Below are positions 1 through 5,000 of a stretch of DNA of 5,000 nt, in pieces; positions within the stretch are counted from its first letter, which is position 1, and each line of letters starts with the position of its first letter. Below the pieces are notes generated by a model. That model saw nothing but the letters and a program-made list of their open reading frames with translations. It had not been told where the DNA came from and did no database searches. The DNA is taken from NCBI GenBank assembly GCA_047618115.1, contig JBLHKV010000278.1, forward strand, positions 1 to 5,000. The letters are read 5' to 3'. The translations under genes and the position numbers were made by a program. Source of the DNA: CALJGI01 sp047618115. Lineage in GTDB: Bacteria > Pseudomonadota > Gammaproteobacteria > Pseudomonadales > Halieaceae.

Positions 1-1021
1 GGTGAAAGAAACAGCTGGTATTGCGGCCCATGCTCTTGGCTTTGTAAAGCGCAATATCAGCCTGTTTCAACAGTTCTTGTGGTTCCGATGCATGCCCCGG
101 GAAGGTGGTTATACCGATGCTAATCGTGACGAAATGTTTATGGCCCTCGATATAATAGGGGTCTTGATGAAAAGACAGTAGTTTGCTCGCCATACTGGTC
201 GCGTGGTTAATCGTTTCTTGCTCGGTCGAAGATTCCCCCTGCAGTAGCACCAGAAATTCATCGCCACCAAGCCGGGACACGGTGTCGGATTTTCTTACTT
301 GGCTACAAAGTCGCTGACCCAACTCAATCAATAGGCGATCGCCATGATCGTGGCCGAGTGTGTCGTTGATATTTTTAAAGTTGTCGATATCGATAAAAAA
401 AAGTGCGCCGGAATATTGATACCGCGAAGATAGGTAAAGCTCACGGTCAATACTGTCCATTATTTTTCTACGATTTGGTAGTCCGGTAAGTGGATCGAAA
501 AATGCCAGACTGTTGATAACTTCCTCGTTGCGCTTTTGCTCGCTGATATCGGAGTAAACGACAACAAAATGAGTAGTGACTTCAGCATCGTTGCGGATCG
601 CTGTGGCACGCAAGAGCATGGGAATCAGGTCGCCATTTTTATTGGCTCCATCGATTTCACCATTGTAGCGACCGCGCACATTGAGTGCATCGATGATATC
701 TTGTCTCTCAAGATCAGAGTGGAATTGCGCAATAAGTCCGAAGTCAGCCCCAACGGCATCGGCCTGAACAAAGCCGGTGACCTGACAGAAAGCGTCATTC
801 ACGCGCAAAATTTTCATCGACGCGTCAGTTATAACTATAGGTTCGTGGGAATCAAAGGTACTGGCGACCAAGCGTAGTTCTTCCTCAGATGTCTCTAGTT
901 TTTGTGATGTTTGCTCCAAAAGGCTTGCGATTTTGTCGTTTTGACGACGAATATTGCCTAGAGCACTCAAGAGAATGATTATGAGCAGGAGGCCGGGAAT
1001 CAGTAGCGTCATACTATCCAT
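1..1021 (-). CDS. Membrane-anchored PAS-GGDEF diguanylate cyclase (3' end beyond left edge)
   Basis: Reading the minus strand from 1021 gives 340 uninterrupted codons that run off the window. Residues 4-22 are a hydrophobic helix (inner-membrane anchor), and about 25-50 are a charged, coiled-coil-like linker. About 51-165 are a PAS domain ending in a PAC-like stretch (VVYSDISEQK). Residues 172-340 are a GGDEF domain with DPLTGLPNRR at 176-185, metal-site FIDIDNFK at 209-216, catalytic GGDEF at 252-256 (bases 254-268) and closing ALYKAKSMGRN at 324-334. The signature is intact and RKSD (243-246) sits exactly five residues before it, matching the product-inhibition I-site. So it should make cyclic-di-GMP from two GTP and be feedback inhibited. 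The PAS ligand is unknown. An in-frame TAG at 1025-1027 restricts the start to ATG 1021 or ATG 1012; only a weak GGAG lies upstream. The domain ends in FFH rather than at a stop, as in GGDEF-EAL fusions, so an EAL phosphodiesterase domain may follow (inference). Confidence 0.93.
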   Translation of the reverse strand, partial: MDSMTLLIPGLLLIIILLSALGNIRRQNDKIASLLEQTSQKLETSEEELRLVASTFDSHEPIVITDASMKILRVNDAFCQVTGFVQADAVGADFGLIAQFHSDLERQDIIDALNVRGRYNGEIDGANKNGDLIPMLLRATAIRNDAEVTTHFVVVYSDISEQKRNEEVINSLAFFDPLTGLPNRRKIMDSIDRELYLSSRYQYSGALFFIDIDNFKNINDTLGHDHGDRLLIELGQRLCSQVRKSDTVSRLGGDEFLVLLQGESSTEQETINHATSMASKLLSFHQDPYYIEGHKHFVTISIGITTFPGHASEPQELLKQADIALYKAKSMGRNTSCFFH

Positions 1022-1048
1022 TATCTATGATGGATCTCCGGCTGTAGG

Positions 1049-1088
1049 CGAATGGTCGAATGGGCGAATGGTCGAATGGTCGAATTCG
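1049..1088. repeat. Tandem 8-bp repeat (consensus CGAATGGT)
   Basis: Four consecutive units are CGAATGGT, CGAATGGG, CGAATGGT and CGAATGGT. A degenerate fifth unit, CGAATTCG, converts the end of the array into the 10-bp palindrome TCGAATTCGA at 1080-1089. The array begins 28 bp upstream of the cyclase start codon, so it lies in the probable 5' leader or promoter of that gene. An 8-bp period is not a multiple of three, which fits a non-coding slippage-prone tract better than a coding repeat. Confidence 0.85.
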
Positions 1089-1152
1089 ATAGGTACTAAC
1101 GCCTCAAATAGTAACGTTCGGCAGCACTGGGGGAAAGCAGTTTCTTTTTGAA

Positions 1153-1169
1153 GTGACCGCATTGGTCAC
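1153..1169. promoter_or_regulatory. Perfect inverted repeat, possible operator
   Basis: GTGACC and GGTCAC form perfect 6-bp arms around the 5-bp spacer GCATT. The centre is about 100 bp upstream of the dehydrogenase start. The 17-bp length and short spacer suit a dimeric helix-turn-helix repressor such as a TetR or GntR family protein, and such regulators often control acyl-CoA dehydrogenase operons. No regulator gene lies in the window and the site matches no operator I can name with confidence. There is no T-tract, so it is not an intrinsic terminator. Confidence 0.4.
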
Positions 1170-1244
1170 AGTCCGCTGACGGTTTTGACTATTGCTCCAG
1201 GCTCCGCCAGACGGGACAATCGTTAACGAGTTAGTCGACAACTT

Positions 1245-1250
1245 AAGGAA
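1245..1250 (+). promoter_or_regulatory. Ribosome binding site of first dehydrogenase
   Basis: AAGGAA lies 12 bases before the ATG at 1263, slightly farther than ideal. No other in-frame start exists between this ATG and the in-frame TAA at 1224-1226, which leaves 1263 as the only reasonable upstream start. Confidence 0.5.
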
Positions 1251-1262
1251 TACAGTCATACC

Positions 1263-2453
1263 ATGAAAGTGGAATTTACAGCTGAACAGCAAAAATTGCG
1301 TAGTGAACTGCGTGCATACTTCGAAAAACTTATGACGCCGGCACTAAGCCAGGAATGTGCCGAAACGATGGGAGAGGGCGGTGGACCGCTATGGCGCGAG
1401 GCGCTGCGTCAAATGGGCCGCGATGGCTGGATAGGACTGGGTTGGTCCAAGGAGCTCGGTGGTCAGGGAATGACGCCCATTGAGCAGTTTATTTTTGTAG
1501 AAGAAGTAATGCGCGTTGGTTATCCCTTTCCGTTTCTAACAACGGAATCGGTAGGGCCACAGCTCGCCGAGCACGGTAACGCTTGGCATCGAGAGGAACT
1601 GGTGCCGAAAATATTGGCCGGTGATCTACTGGTTGCGATTGGTTACTCCGAATCCGCTGCGGGTACGGACCTGGCTTCCCTAAAAACCAGCGCGGTAAAG
1701 GATGGTAATGAATGGGTTATAAACGGACAAAAAATGTGGACCAGTCTGGCCCATTTTTGTGATTACACCTGGCTGGCGGTTCGAACCGATCCAAATGCAC
1801 CGAAGAAACATAAAGGTATCTCTATATTTCTAGTACCTAACTCTGATCCGGGTTGGAGTGCTACCCCGGTTCATACACTCGGAGGGGTGCGTACCAACGC
1901 TACCTATTATGAAAATATACGACTCGACGAAAAGTATCTGGTGGGAGAATTACACCAGGGCTGGAAGCTCATCACTGGGCAACTAAACCGCGAAAGACTG
2001 ACCTTGGTTAATGTTGGCCCCACCAGTAATCTGTTCAATCGCGTCACCGAATGGGCACAGCAAGCCGACTACGGTTCAGCAGGCGGCAAGCTCATCGACC
2101 AACCTTGGGTACAACTGAATCTTGCAAAAGTTCGAGTGGGTGTGGAGGCGTTAAAGTTACTTTGCTACAAGCAGGCCTGGGCGATGACCGAGGGAACACT
2201 GGAAATGGCGGACGCATCTGCGGCGAAGGTTTATGGGTCAGAGTACTTTATCGAGGCCTATCGATTACTGGGAGAGGTGATCGGTCAGGCGTCTTTGATT
2301 AATCGACGCTCTGCAAGCGATACGGTTTTAGAGGGTCGCATCGAAACCTTATACCGAACCGCTTCGATAATTACGTTTGGCGGCGGTGCTAATGAAATTC
2401 AGCGAGATATCATTTCCGCTGCGGGACTGTGGATGCCACGGGCGAGCCGCTAG
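1263..2453 (+). CDS. Acyl-CoA dehydrogenase, catalytic (alpha-type) subunit of a probable heteromeric enzyme
   Basis: A 396-residue flavoprotein of the acyl-CoA dehydrogenase family, of full usual length. It would oxidise an acyl-CoA to the 2,3-enoyl-CoA in the cytoplasm, passing electrons via FAD to electron-transfer flavoprotein. The N-terminal helical domain starts at FTAEQQKLR. The middle beta domain has the flavin/substrate motif YSESAAGTDLASL at 128-140 (more often YSEP) and INGQKMWTS at 153-161. LNRERLTL at 241-248 aligns with the helix-G segment holding the catalytic glutamate of isovaleryl-CoA dehydrogenase, making E244 the likely base. The C-terminal FGGGANEIQRDII (372-384) has glycine where medium-chain enzymes carry their glutamate, as expected if the base is E244. 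The usual ERxxFG arginine motif after helix G is missing (ADYGS at 268-272), as is the HGGxG motif. The next gene supplies both. This resembles the FAD/catalytic-subunit role in the mycobacterial FadE26-FadE27 and FadE28-FadE29 steroid enzymes. The substrate is inferred only. Confidence 0.93.
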   Translation: MKVEFTAEQQKLRSELRAYFEKLMTPALSQECAETMGEGGGPLWREALRQMGRDGWIGLGWSKELGGQGMTPIEQFIFVEEVMRVGYPFPFLTTESVGPQLAEHGNAWHREELVPKILAGDLLVAIGYSESAAGTDLASLKTSAVKDGNEWVINGQKMWTSLAHFCDYTWLAVRTDPNAPKKHKGISIFLVPNSDPGWSATPVHTLGGVRTNATYYENIRLDEKYLVGELHQGWKLITGQLNRERLTLVNVGPTSNLFNRVTEWAQQADYGSAGGKLIDQPWVQLNLAKVRVGVEALKLLCYKQAWAMTEGTLEMADASAAKVYGSEYFIEAYRLLGEVIGQASLINRRSASDTVLEGRIETLYRTASIITFGGGANEIQRDIISAAGLWMPRASR

Positions 2454-2457
2454 GAGG
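2452..2457 (+). promoter_or_regulatory. Strong Shine-Dalgarno of second dehydrogenase, overlapping the upstream stop
   Basis: AGGAGG overlaps the TAG stop (2451-2453) of the first dehydrogenase and lies 7 bases before the ATG at 2465. This decides the start: an in-frame ATG at 2429 would add 12 residues unlike the family N-terminus and lies inside the upstream gene. The arrangement suggests translational coupling and balanced synthesis of two subunits. Confidence 0.85.
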
Positions 2458-2464
2458 CCAATTT

Positions 2465-3601
2465 ATGAACTTTGGATTTAGCGAAGAGCAGGACGACGTG
2501 AGAAATCTGGCGCGTCAATTATTTACCGATATGGTAACTCCCGAGCGCCTTGCTCAATATGACGAGTATCGGGAAGATCGATTTGATCGGGAACTCTGGA
2601 ACCAGCTGGCGGAAACAGGGTTGCTGGGAGTCGCCATCGCAGAAAATTATGGCGGCATGGGTTTTGGTTTTACGGAACTAGCCCTGTTGATAGAGGAGGC
2701 CGGTCGCAGTATTGCACCGGTACCGCTCATTTCCCACATGGTCAGCGCAGCATTGCCCATACAGGAGTTTGGCGGGGATGCGCTCAAGGAGCGAATGTTG
2801 AGTGCTGCTACAGGCACGGACTTTCTACTTACAGCCGCTCTATTGGAGCCGGGTAATGAAGATCTATCTCGGCCTACAGCCCGTGCTAGCGGAGATGCTG
2901 AGAGCGGGTACCGAATCAGTGGCGTGAAAACGTGCGTGCCCTTCGCGCTGCAGGCGAACATGATGTTGCTGGCCGCTGAAAGCGAGCAGGGTGTCGTCGT
3001 GGCTCTGGTGGATACGCGGGCAGAGGGAGTGGTGGTAAAGCCTCTGCGGGTTTCAACCTACGAACCACAATACCGGGTGGAGCTGGAAGGAGTAGAGGTA
3101 CAGCCCGAATTTTTACTCGCTGGAGCGGACAGTGGCGTAGAGGTCATGCGTTGGATTGAGGAACGCACGGCAGCCGCGATATGCGCGCATCAAGTCGGCG
3201 TGACCGATCACGCAATGCGGCTAACGGCCTCATACACCAGCGAACGCCAACAATTTGGCGTGCCAGTGGCGACCTTTCAGGCGGTGGGTCACCGCGCCGC
3301 AGATTGTTTCATCGATGTGGATTGCCTACGATTATGCACTTATCAGGCGGTCAGCCTGTTAGATGGTGACAAACCTGCAACGACAGAAGTTCAGATTGCG
3401 AAAATTTGGGCGGGTGATGTCGGTCACCGGGTTAGCTATGCCGCTCAGCACCTGCACGGTGGTACCGGAATCGATCGAGATTATTCCCTGTGGCGGTATT
3501 GCCTATGGGCCCGGCACAACGAACTGATGCTGGGTAGCTCCGCAGCACAGTTGGCAAAACTAGGTGCGCGGATTGCCGTAAGTGAAGGGTTCTGTGCGTA
3601 G
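2465..3601 (+). CDS. Acyl-CoA dehydrogenase, partner (beta-type) subunit of a probable heteromeric enzyme
   Basis: A 378-residue acyl-CoA dehydrogenase family protein starting MNFGFSEEQDDVR, just 11 bp after the first dehydrogenase and clearly in the same operon. The N-terminal helical domain includes AENYGGMGFGFTELALLIEE (59-78). The usual flavin-side motif of the middle domain is degenerate: LLEPGNEDLS (126-135) replaces YSEPxxGxDL, and KTCVPFA replaces the K-x-W-T-S stretch. The C-terminal half is well preserved: ERQQFGVPVATFQAV at 260-274 with R261, which in the family contacts the FAD pyrophosphate of the neighbouring subunit, and HLHGGTGID at 329-337. It lacks the terminal FGGxxEIQR motif, ending instead in LWARHNELMLG-type sequence like FadE27/FadE28-class subunits. 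A glutamate (E233) occurs in the helix-G region, but without the flavin-side motif the protein is unlikely to work alone. I infer that it forms an alpha2beta2 tetramer with the upstream product, sharing FAD at the interface. The C-terminus looks natural. Confidence 0.92.
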   Translation: MNFGFSEEQDDVRNLARQLFTDMVTPERLAQYDEYREDRFDRELWNQLAETGLLGVAIAENYGGMGFGFTELALLIEEAGRSIAPVPLISHMVSAALPIQEFGGDALKERMLSAATGTDFLLTAALLEPGNEDLSRPTARASGDAESGYRISGVKTCVPFALQANMMLLAAESEQGVVVALVDTRAEGVVVKPLRVSTYEPQYRVELEGVEVQPEFLLAGADSGVEVMRWIEERTAAAICAHQVGVTDHAMRLTASYTSERQQFGVPVATFQAVGHRAADCFIDVDCLRLCTYQAVSLLDGDKPATTEVQIAKIWAGDVGHRVSYAAQHLHGGTGIDRDYSLWRYCLWARHNELMLGSSAAQLAKLGARIAVSEGFCA

Positions 3602-3685
3602 GGCCGTCGACTTCCTCGCTTCACCCCACTCTGCGTAGGCCAGATCCGCGCCGTTGAGGTGTATGTTACGAGGGATGGCCTCCAT
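3602..3685 (-). pseudogene. Remnant of the 5' end of an alpha/beta-hydrolase gene
   Basis: Reading the minus strand from ATG 3685 gives 28 codons beginning MEAIPRNIHLNG, followed by ADLAYAEWGEARKST. The pattern of a short lead, then LNGxxLxYxEWGE, is typical of the first two beta strands of alpha/beta-hydrolase proteins, where it is followed by a proline-rich turn and a strand ending in HG (oxyanion loop). Here that continuation is absent: the frame passes into sequence antisense to the end of the dehydrogenase gene and soon stops (frame end 3560). Nothing like the HG loop, the GxSxG nucleophile elbow or the catalytic Asp/His follows. The likely explanation is a deletion or rearrangement that removed the rest of the gene. 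The ATG lies 25 bp after the stop of the upstream minus-strand gene, and no good ribosome binding site is visible. Chance resemblance cannot be excluded for so short a stretch. Confidence 0.45.
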
Positions 3686-3710
3686 GACAACGCGGTGGAT
3701 GCTGTTAAGG

Positions 3711-5000
3711 TTAGTACTCGGTGTAGGTGCAGGTGATGACAACGTCTGTGTCGGACGCGATAGAGCCCGTCATGGACGCGCTAGAGCCCTGGCCAATGGA
3801 ACTTAGACATTCATAATCGGCGTTGGGGGAAAGGAAGTCGATCTGGTAGCCACCTTCAGGTACGTTAAATATCGTCCACTCTTTGGTGCCGCTGCTGCCG
3901 CCGAATATAACTGCGCTGCTGAAGTGATCAGTATAGCCACTAAAGTCACCGAAGTTCGTAAAATGAACAAACTCGCCAATGACTACGTGATCGTTGTTAT
4001 CTTGACTCCCCGGGTTCATGTCTCCAGTGTCGCTGTAAGCAGTTATTGAATAACCGCCTGGAGGGACATCTCCATCAAATGTAATGGTCAATTCTGGCCG
4101 GCTGGAATCTTCCGTACAGACTACCGTGGCCTCGATAAAGGAATTCTGCGTTTCACCAAAGGTAGTTTCCACCTCTTCGTTTATGATCGCGGCGCTGGAG
4201 CTACAGGTGACGCCGCTCTTCAGATGGGCCAGGTCCACAGTGTAACTCAGTTCATCTTCATCGTTGTTATCTTGGCCATCGTAACGGGTCGTTATGAATT
4301 CGGTGGTAATGGACTCGGTAAACGTGTCGTAAACCGGTATTAGATCGTCGTCGTTGTTGTCGTCGCCCAACCAAAAGTCTGTTCTTATCCGCACACTACC
4401 CAGTACGCTTGGATCTATACCATTGGTATTGAGTACGAGGCGCAAGAGCTGGACGGTTGCGGCGTTGGTGTTCGATAGGTTCACTCTCGCGCCGCGGAGC
4501 GCGGCTTTCAGGTCTTCAATTTTGTCATTGTCGGAGATGCCTTCATTACCGCCCAGCGCTAAAAACCGCAGGCTGTCGAGCGGGTGTAACTCGAGTAGGT
4601 CGTTGTCGTTGGTATCGAGATTGTTGTTGGTCAGCGCGAGCTTTTTCACCTGGCCGGCCAAAAATCCGATACCCGATAGAGTATTGATATTTCGGTTATC
4701 GCAATCCAGATTTGCCTCTACCCCGTCCAGATACAGGTGTAAATTTCCATCTGGTCCGAGTTCTTCGGCTCCGGCACTTTCATCGTTAAGGCAGTCTTCG
4801 AGCTCAGTTTGCAAACCCATTAAATCAACCCTGATCCTGCACGAGATATCGACCACGGTGGTGTTGCCGACGGTACCGCTGGCATTGCTGATCGTGCACT
4901 CCGCAGGATTCGCGGGTGGCGTGGTTAACGCGACCGTATAAGCCTCGCCCAAGGGCACGTCGGTGATTTGGAAATCATCGGCACCCGAGGTTATCGATGC
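3711..5000 (-). CDS. C-terminal 429 residues of a large exported repeat protein with leucine-rich repeats (5' end beyond right edge)
   Basis: The minus-strand frame is open from the right edge to TAA at 3711-3713. A GTG at 4956-4958 is internal, because codons before it (FQITDVPLGEAYTV) continue the same domain. Counting from the edge, residues 1-54 are the end of a beta-rich domain with C35 and C54. About 60-185 resemble leucine-rich repeats of the internalin-like kind: LDCDNRNINTLSGIGFL, then VKKLALTNNNL (118-128), LRFLALGGNEGI (144-155) and ARVNLSNTNA (171-180). About 205-429 form further beta-rich units, with Cys pairs C266/C295 and C398/C424 and Asp-Asn motifs at 212-219, 242-249 and 332-339. 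The last unit (WTIFNVPEGGYQIDF ... YEC ... ITC) repeats the pattern of the first. Eight cysteines, strong acidity and Asn/Asp/Thr/Ser richness point to a protein outside the cytoplasm. The signal peptide would lie off the window. Function is unknown; adhesion or surface binding is a guess. No C-terminal sorting signal is seen. Confidence 0.85.
   Translation of the reverse strand, partial: ASITSGADDFQITDVPLGEAYTVALTTPPANPAECTISNASGTVGNTTVVDISCRIRVDLMGLQTELEDCLNDESAGAEELGPDGNLHLYLDGVEANLDCDNRNINTLSGIGFLAGQVKKLALTNNNLDTNDNDLLELHPLDSLRFLALGGNEGISDNDKIEDLKAALRGARVNLSNTNAATVQLLRLVLNTNGIDPSVLGSVRIRTDFWLGDDNNDDDLIPVYDTFTESITTEFITTRYDGQDNNDEDELSYTVDLAHLKSGVTCSSSAAIINEEVETTFGETQNSFIEATVVCTEDSSRPELTITFDGDVPPGGYSITAYSDTGDMNPGSQDNNDHVVIGEFVHFTNFGDFSGYTDHFSSAVIFGGSSGTKEWTIFNVPEGGYQIDFLSPNADYECLSSIGQGSSASMTGSIASDTDVVITCTYTEY
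3984..4367 (-). repeat. Three Asp-Asn-rich motifs (core DNND) within the exported protein
   Basis: The protein carries GDDNNDDD (bases 4344-4367), GQDNNDED (4254-4277) and SQDNNDHV (3984-4007). Their spacings are exactly 30 and 90 codons. The second and third share an identical 15-base stretch on the plus strand, ATCGTTGTTATCTTG, at 4260-4274 and 3990-4004. Such acidic Asp/Asn loops are often calcium sites in exported proteins; calcium binding is inferred here from composition only. Confidence 0.7.

Larger units (their letters stand above)
1022..1262. other. Divergent intergenic region
   Basis: These 241 bp separate the divergently transcribed cyclase and dehydrogenase genes and must hold the promoters of both. 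Visible elements are an array of 8-bp tandem repeats (1049-1088), a perfect inverted repeat (1153-1169), and a purine-rich ribosome binding site before the dehydrogenase. TTGACT at 1185-1190 resembles a -35 box but has no good -10 box 16-18 bases downstream. GACAAT at 1215-1220 resembles a -10 box but is preceded by only a poor -35 (TTGCTC at 1192-1197). I therefore name no promoter. I see no convincing gene or stable RNA here. Confidence 0.7.

Noticed and set aside
536..877. A 113-codon plus-strand open frame
   Set aside because: It lies antisense to the PAS region of the cyclase, which reads without interruption on the minus strand. No family resemblance or ribosome binding site was seen.
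954..1151. A 65-codon plus-strand open frame across the 8-bp repeats
   Set aside because: It begins inside the cyclase gene and translates the repeat array as a WSNGRMVEWSN-like run. It has no ribosome binding site and no family resemblance.
1104..1292. A 62-codon minus-strand open frame in the divergent region
   Set aside because: It starts inside the dehydrogenase gene on the opposite strand and covers the probable promoter region. Its composition is not protein-like.
2429..2464. A 12-residue N-terminal extension of the second dehydrogenase from an upstream ATG
   Set aside because: The strong AGGAGG is placed for the ATG at 2465, where the family-typical MNFGFSEEQ begins. The extension would overlap the first gene and matches nothing in the family.
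2647..2961. A 104-codon minus-strand open frame inside the second dehydrogenase
   Set aside because: It is antisense to conserved acyl-CoA dehydrogenase sequence and has no domain signature.
3675..3685. Small dyad ATGG-CCT-CCAT in the convergent gap, considered as a terminator
   Set aside because: The stem is only 4 bp and has no T-tract on either strand. I find no intrinsic terminator for either convergent gene.
4354..4941. A 195-codon plus-strand open frame antisense to the exported protein gene
   Set aside because: Its product is low-complexity, rich in Ser, Arg and Leu, with no recognisable motif. The opposite strand encodes coherent domains with conserved cysteines, so this is a shadow of that gene.

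Overview
The window looks like the chromosome of a free-living, probably marine or aquatic, gammaproteobacterium. This is inferred from three things: moderate GC with typical proteobacterial codon use, a membrane-anchored PAS-GGDEF protein, and an exported protein built from cysteine-bracketed beta domains plus leucine-rich repeats, a style common in marine Gammaproteobacteria. No rRNA, tRNA, insertion sequence, integrase or CRISPR array is visible. No name below the class level can be supported.

Layout. (1) Positions 1-1021, minus strand: most of a cyclic-di-GMP signalling gene. It encodes an N-terminal membrane helix, a coiled coil, a PAS domain and a full GGDEF domain with an intact inhibitory site. 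The 3' end lies beyond the left edge. (2) Positions 1022-1262: a divergent intergenic region with a tandem 8-bp repeat array and a 17-bp perfect inverted repeat that could be an operator. (3) Positions 1263-3601, plus strand: two adjacent acyl-CoA dehydrogenase genes, 11 bp apart, with the Shine-Dalgarno of the second overlapping the stop of the first. Their motifs are complementary: the first keeps the flavin-side active-site motifs and a helix-G glutamate, and the second keeps the arginine and HGGTG motifs. This is the pattern of the heteromeric alpha2beta2 acyl-CoA dehydrogenases known from steroid side-chain degradation. (4) Positions 3602-3710: a short convergent gap carrying what looks like the first 28 codons of a lost alpha/beta-hydrolase gene on the minus strand, cut off at the dehydrogenase stop codon. 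(5) Positions 3711-5000, minus strand: the C-terminal 429 residues of a large exported repeat protein, continuing beyond the right edge.

The two dehydrogenases very probably form one enzyme that introduces an alpha-beta double bond into a CoA thioester, perhaps with a bulky or steroid-derived acyl chain. The flanking genes have no evident link to that pathway. I see no convincing new defence or mobile system here. The more unusual points are the hydrolase remnant, the operator-like palindrome, the 8-bp repeat array, and the modular exported protein with its regularly spaced Asp-Asn motifs.
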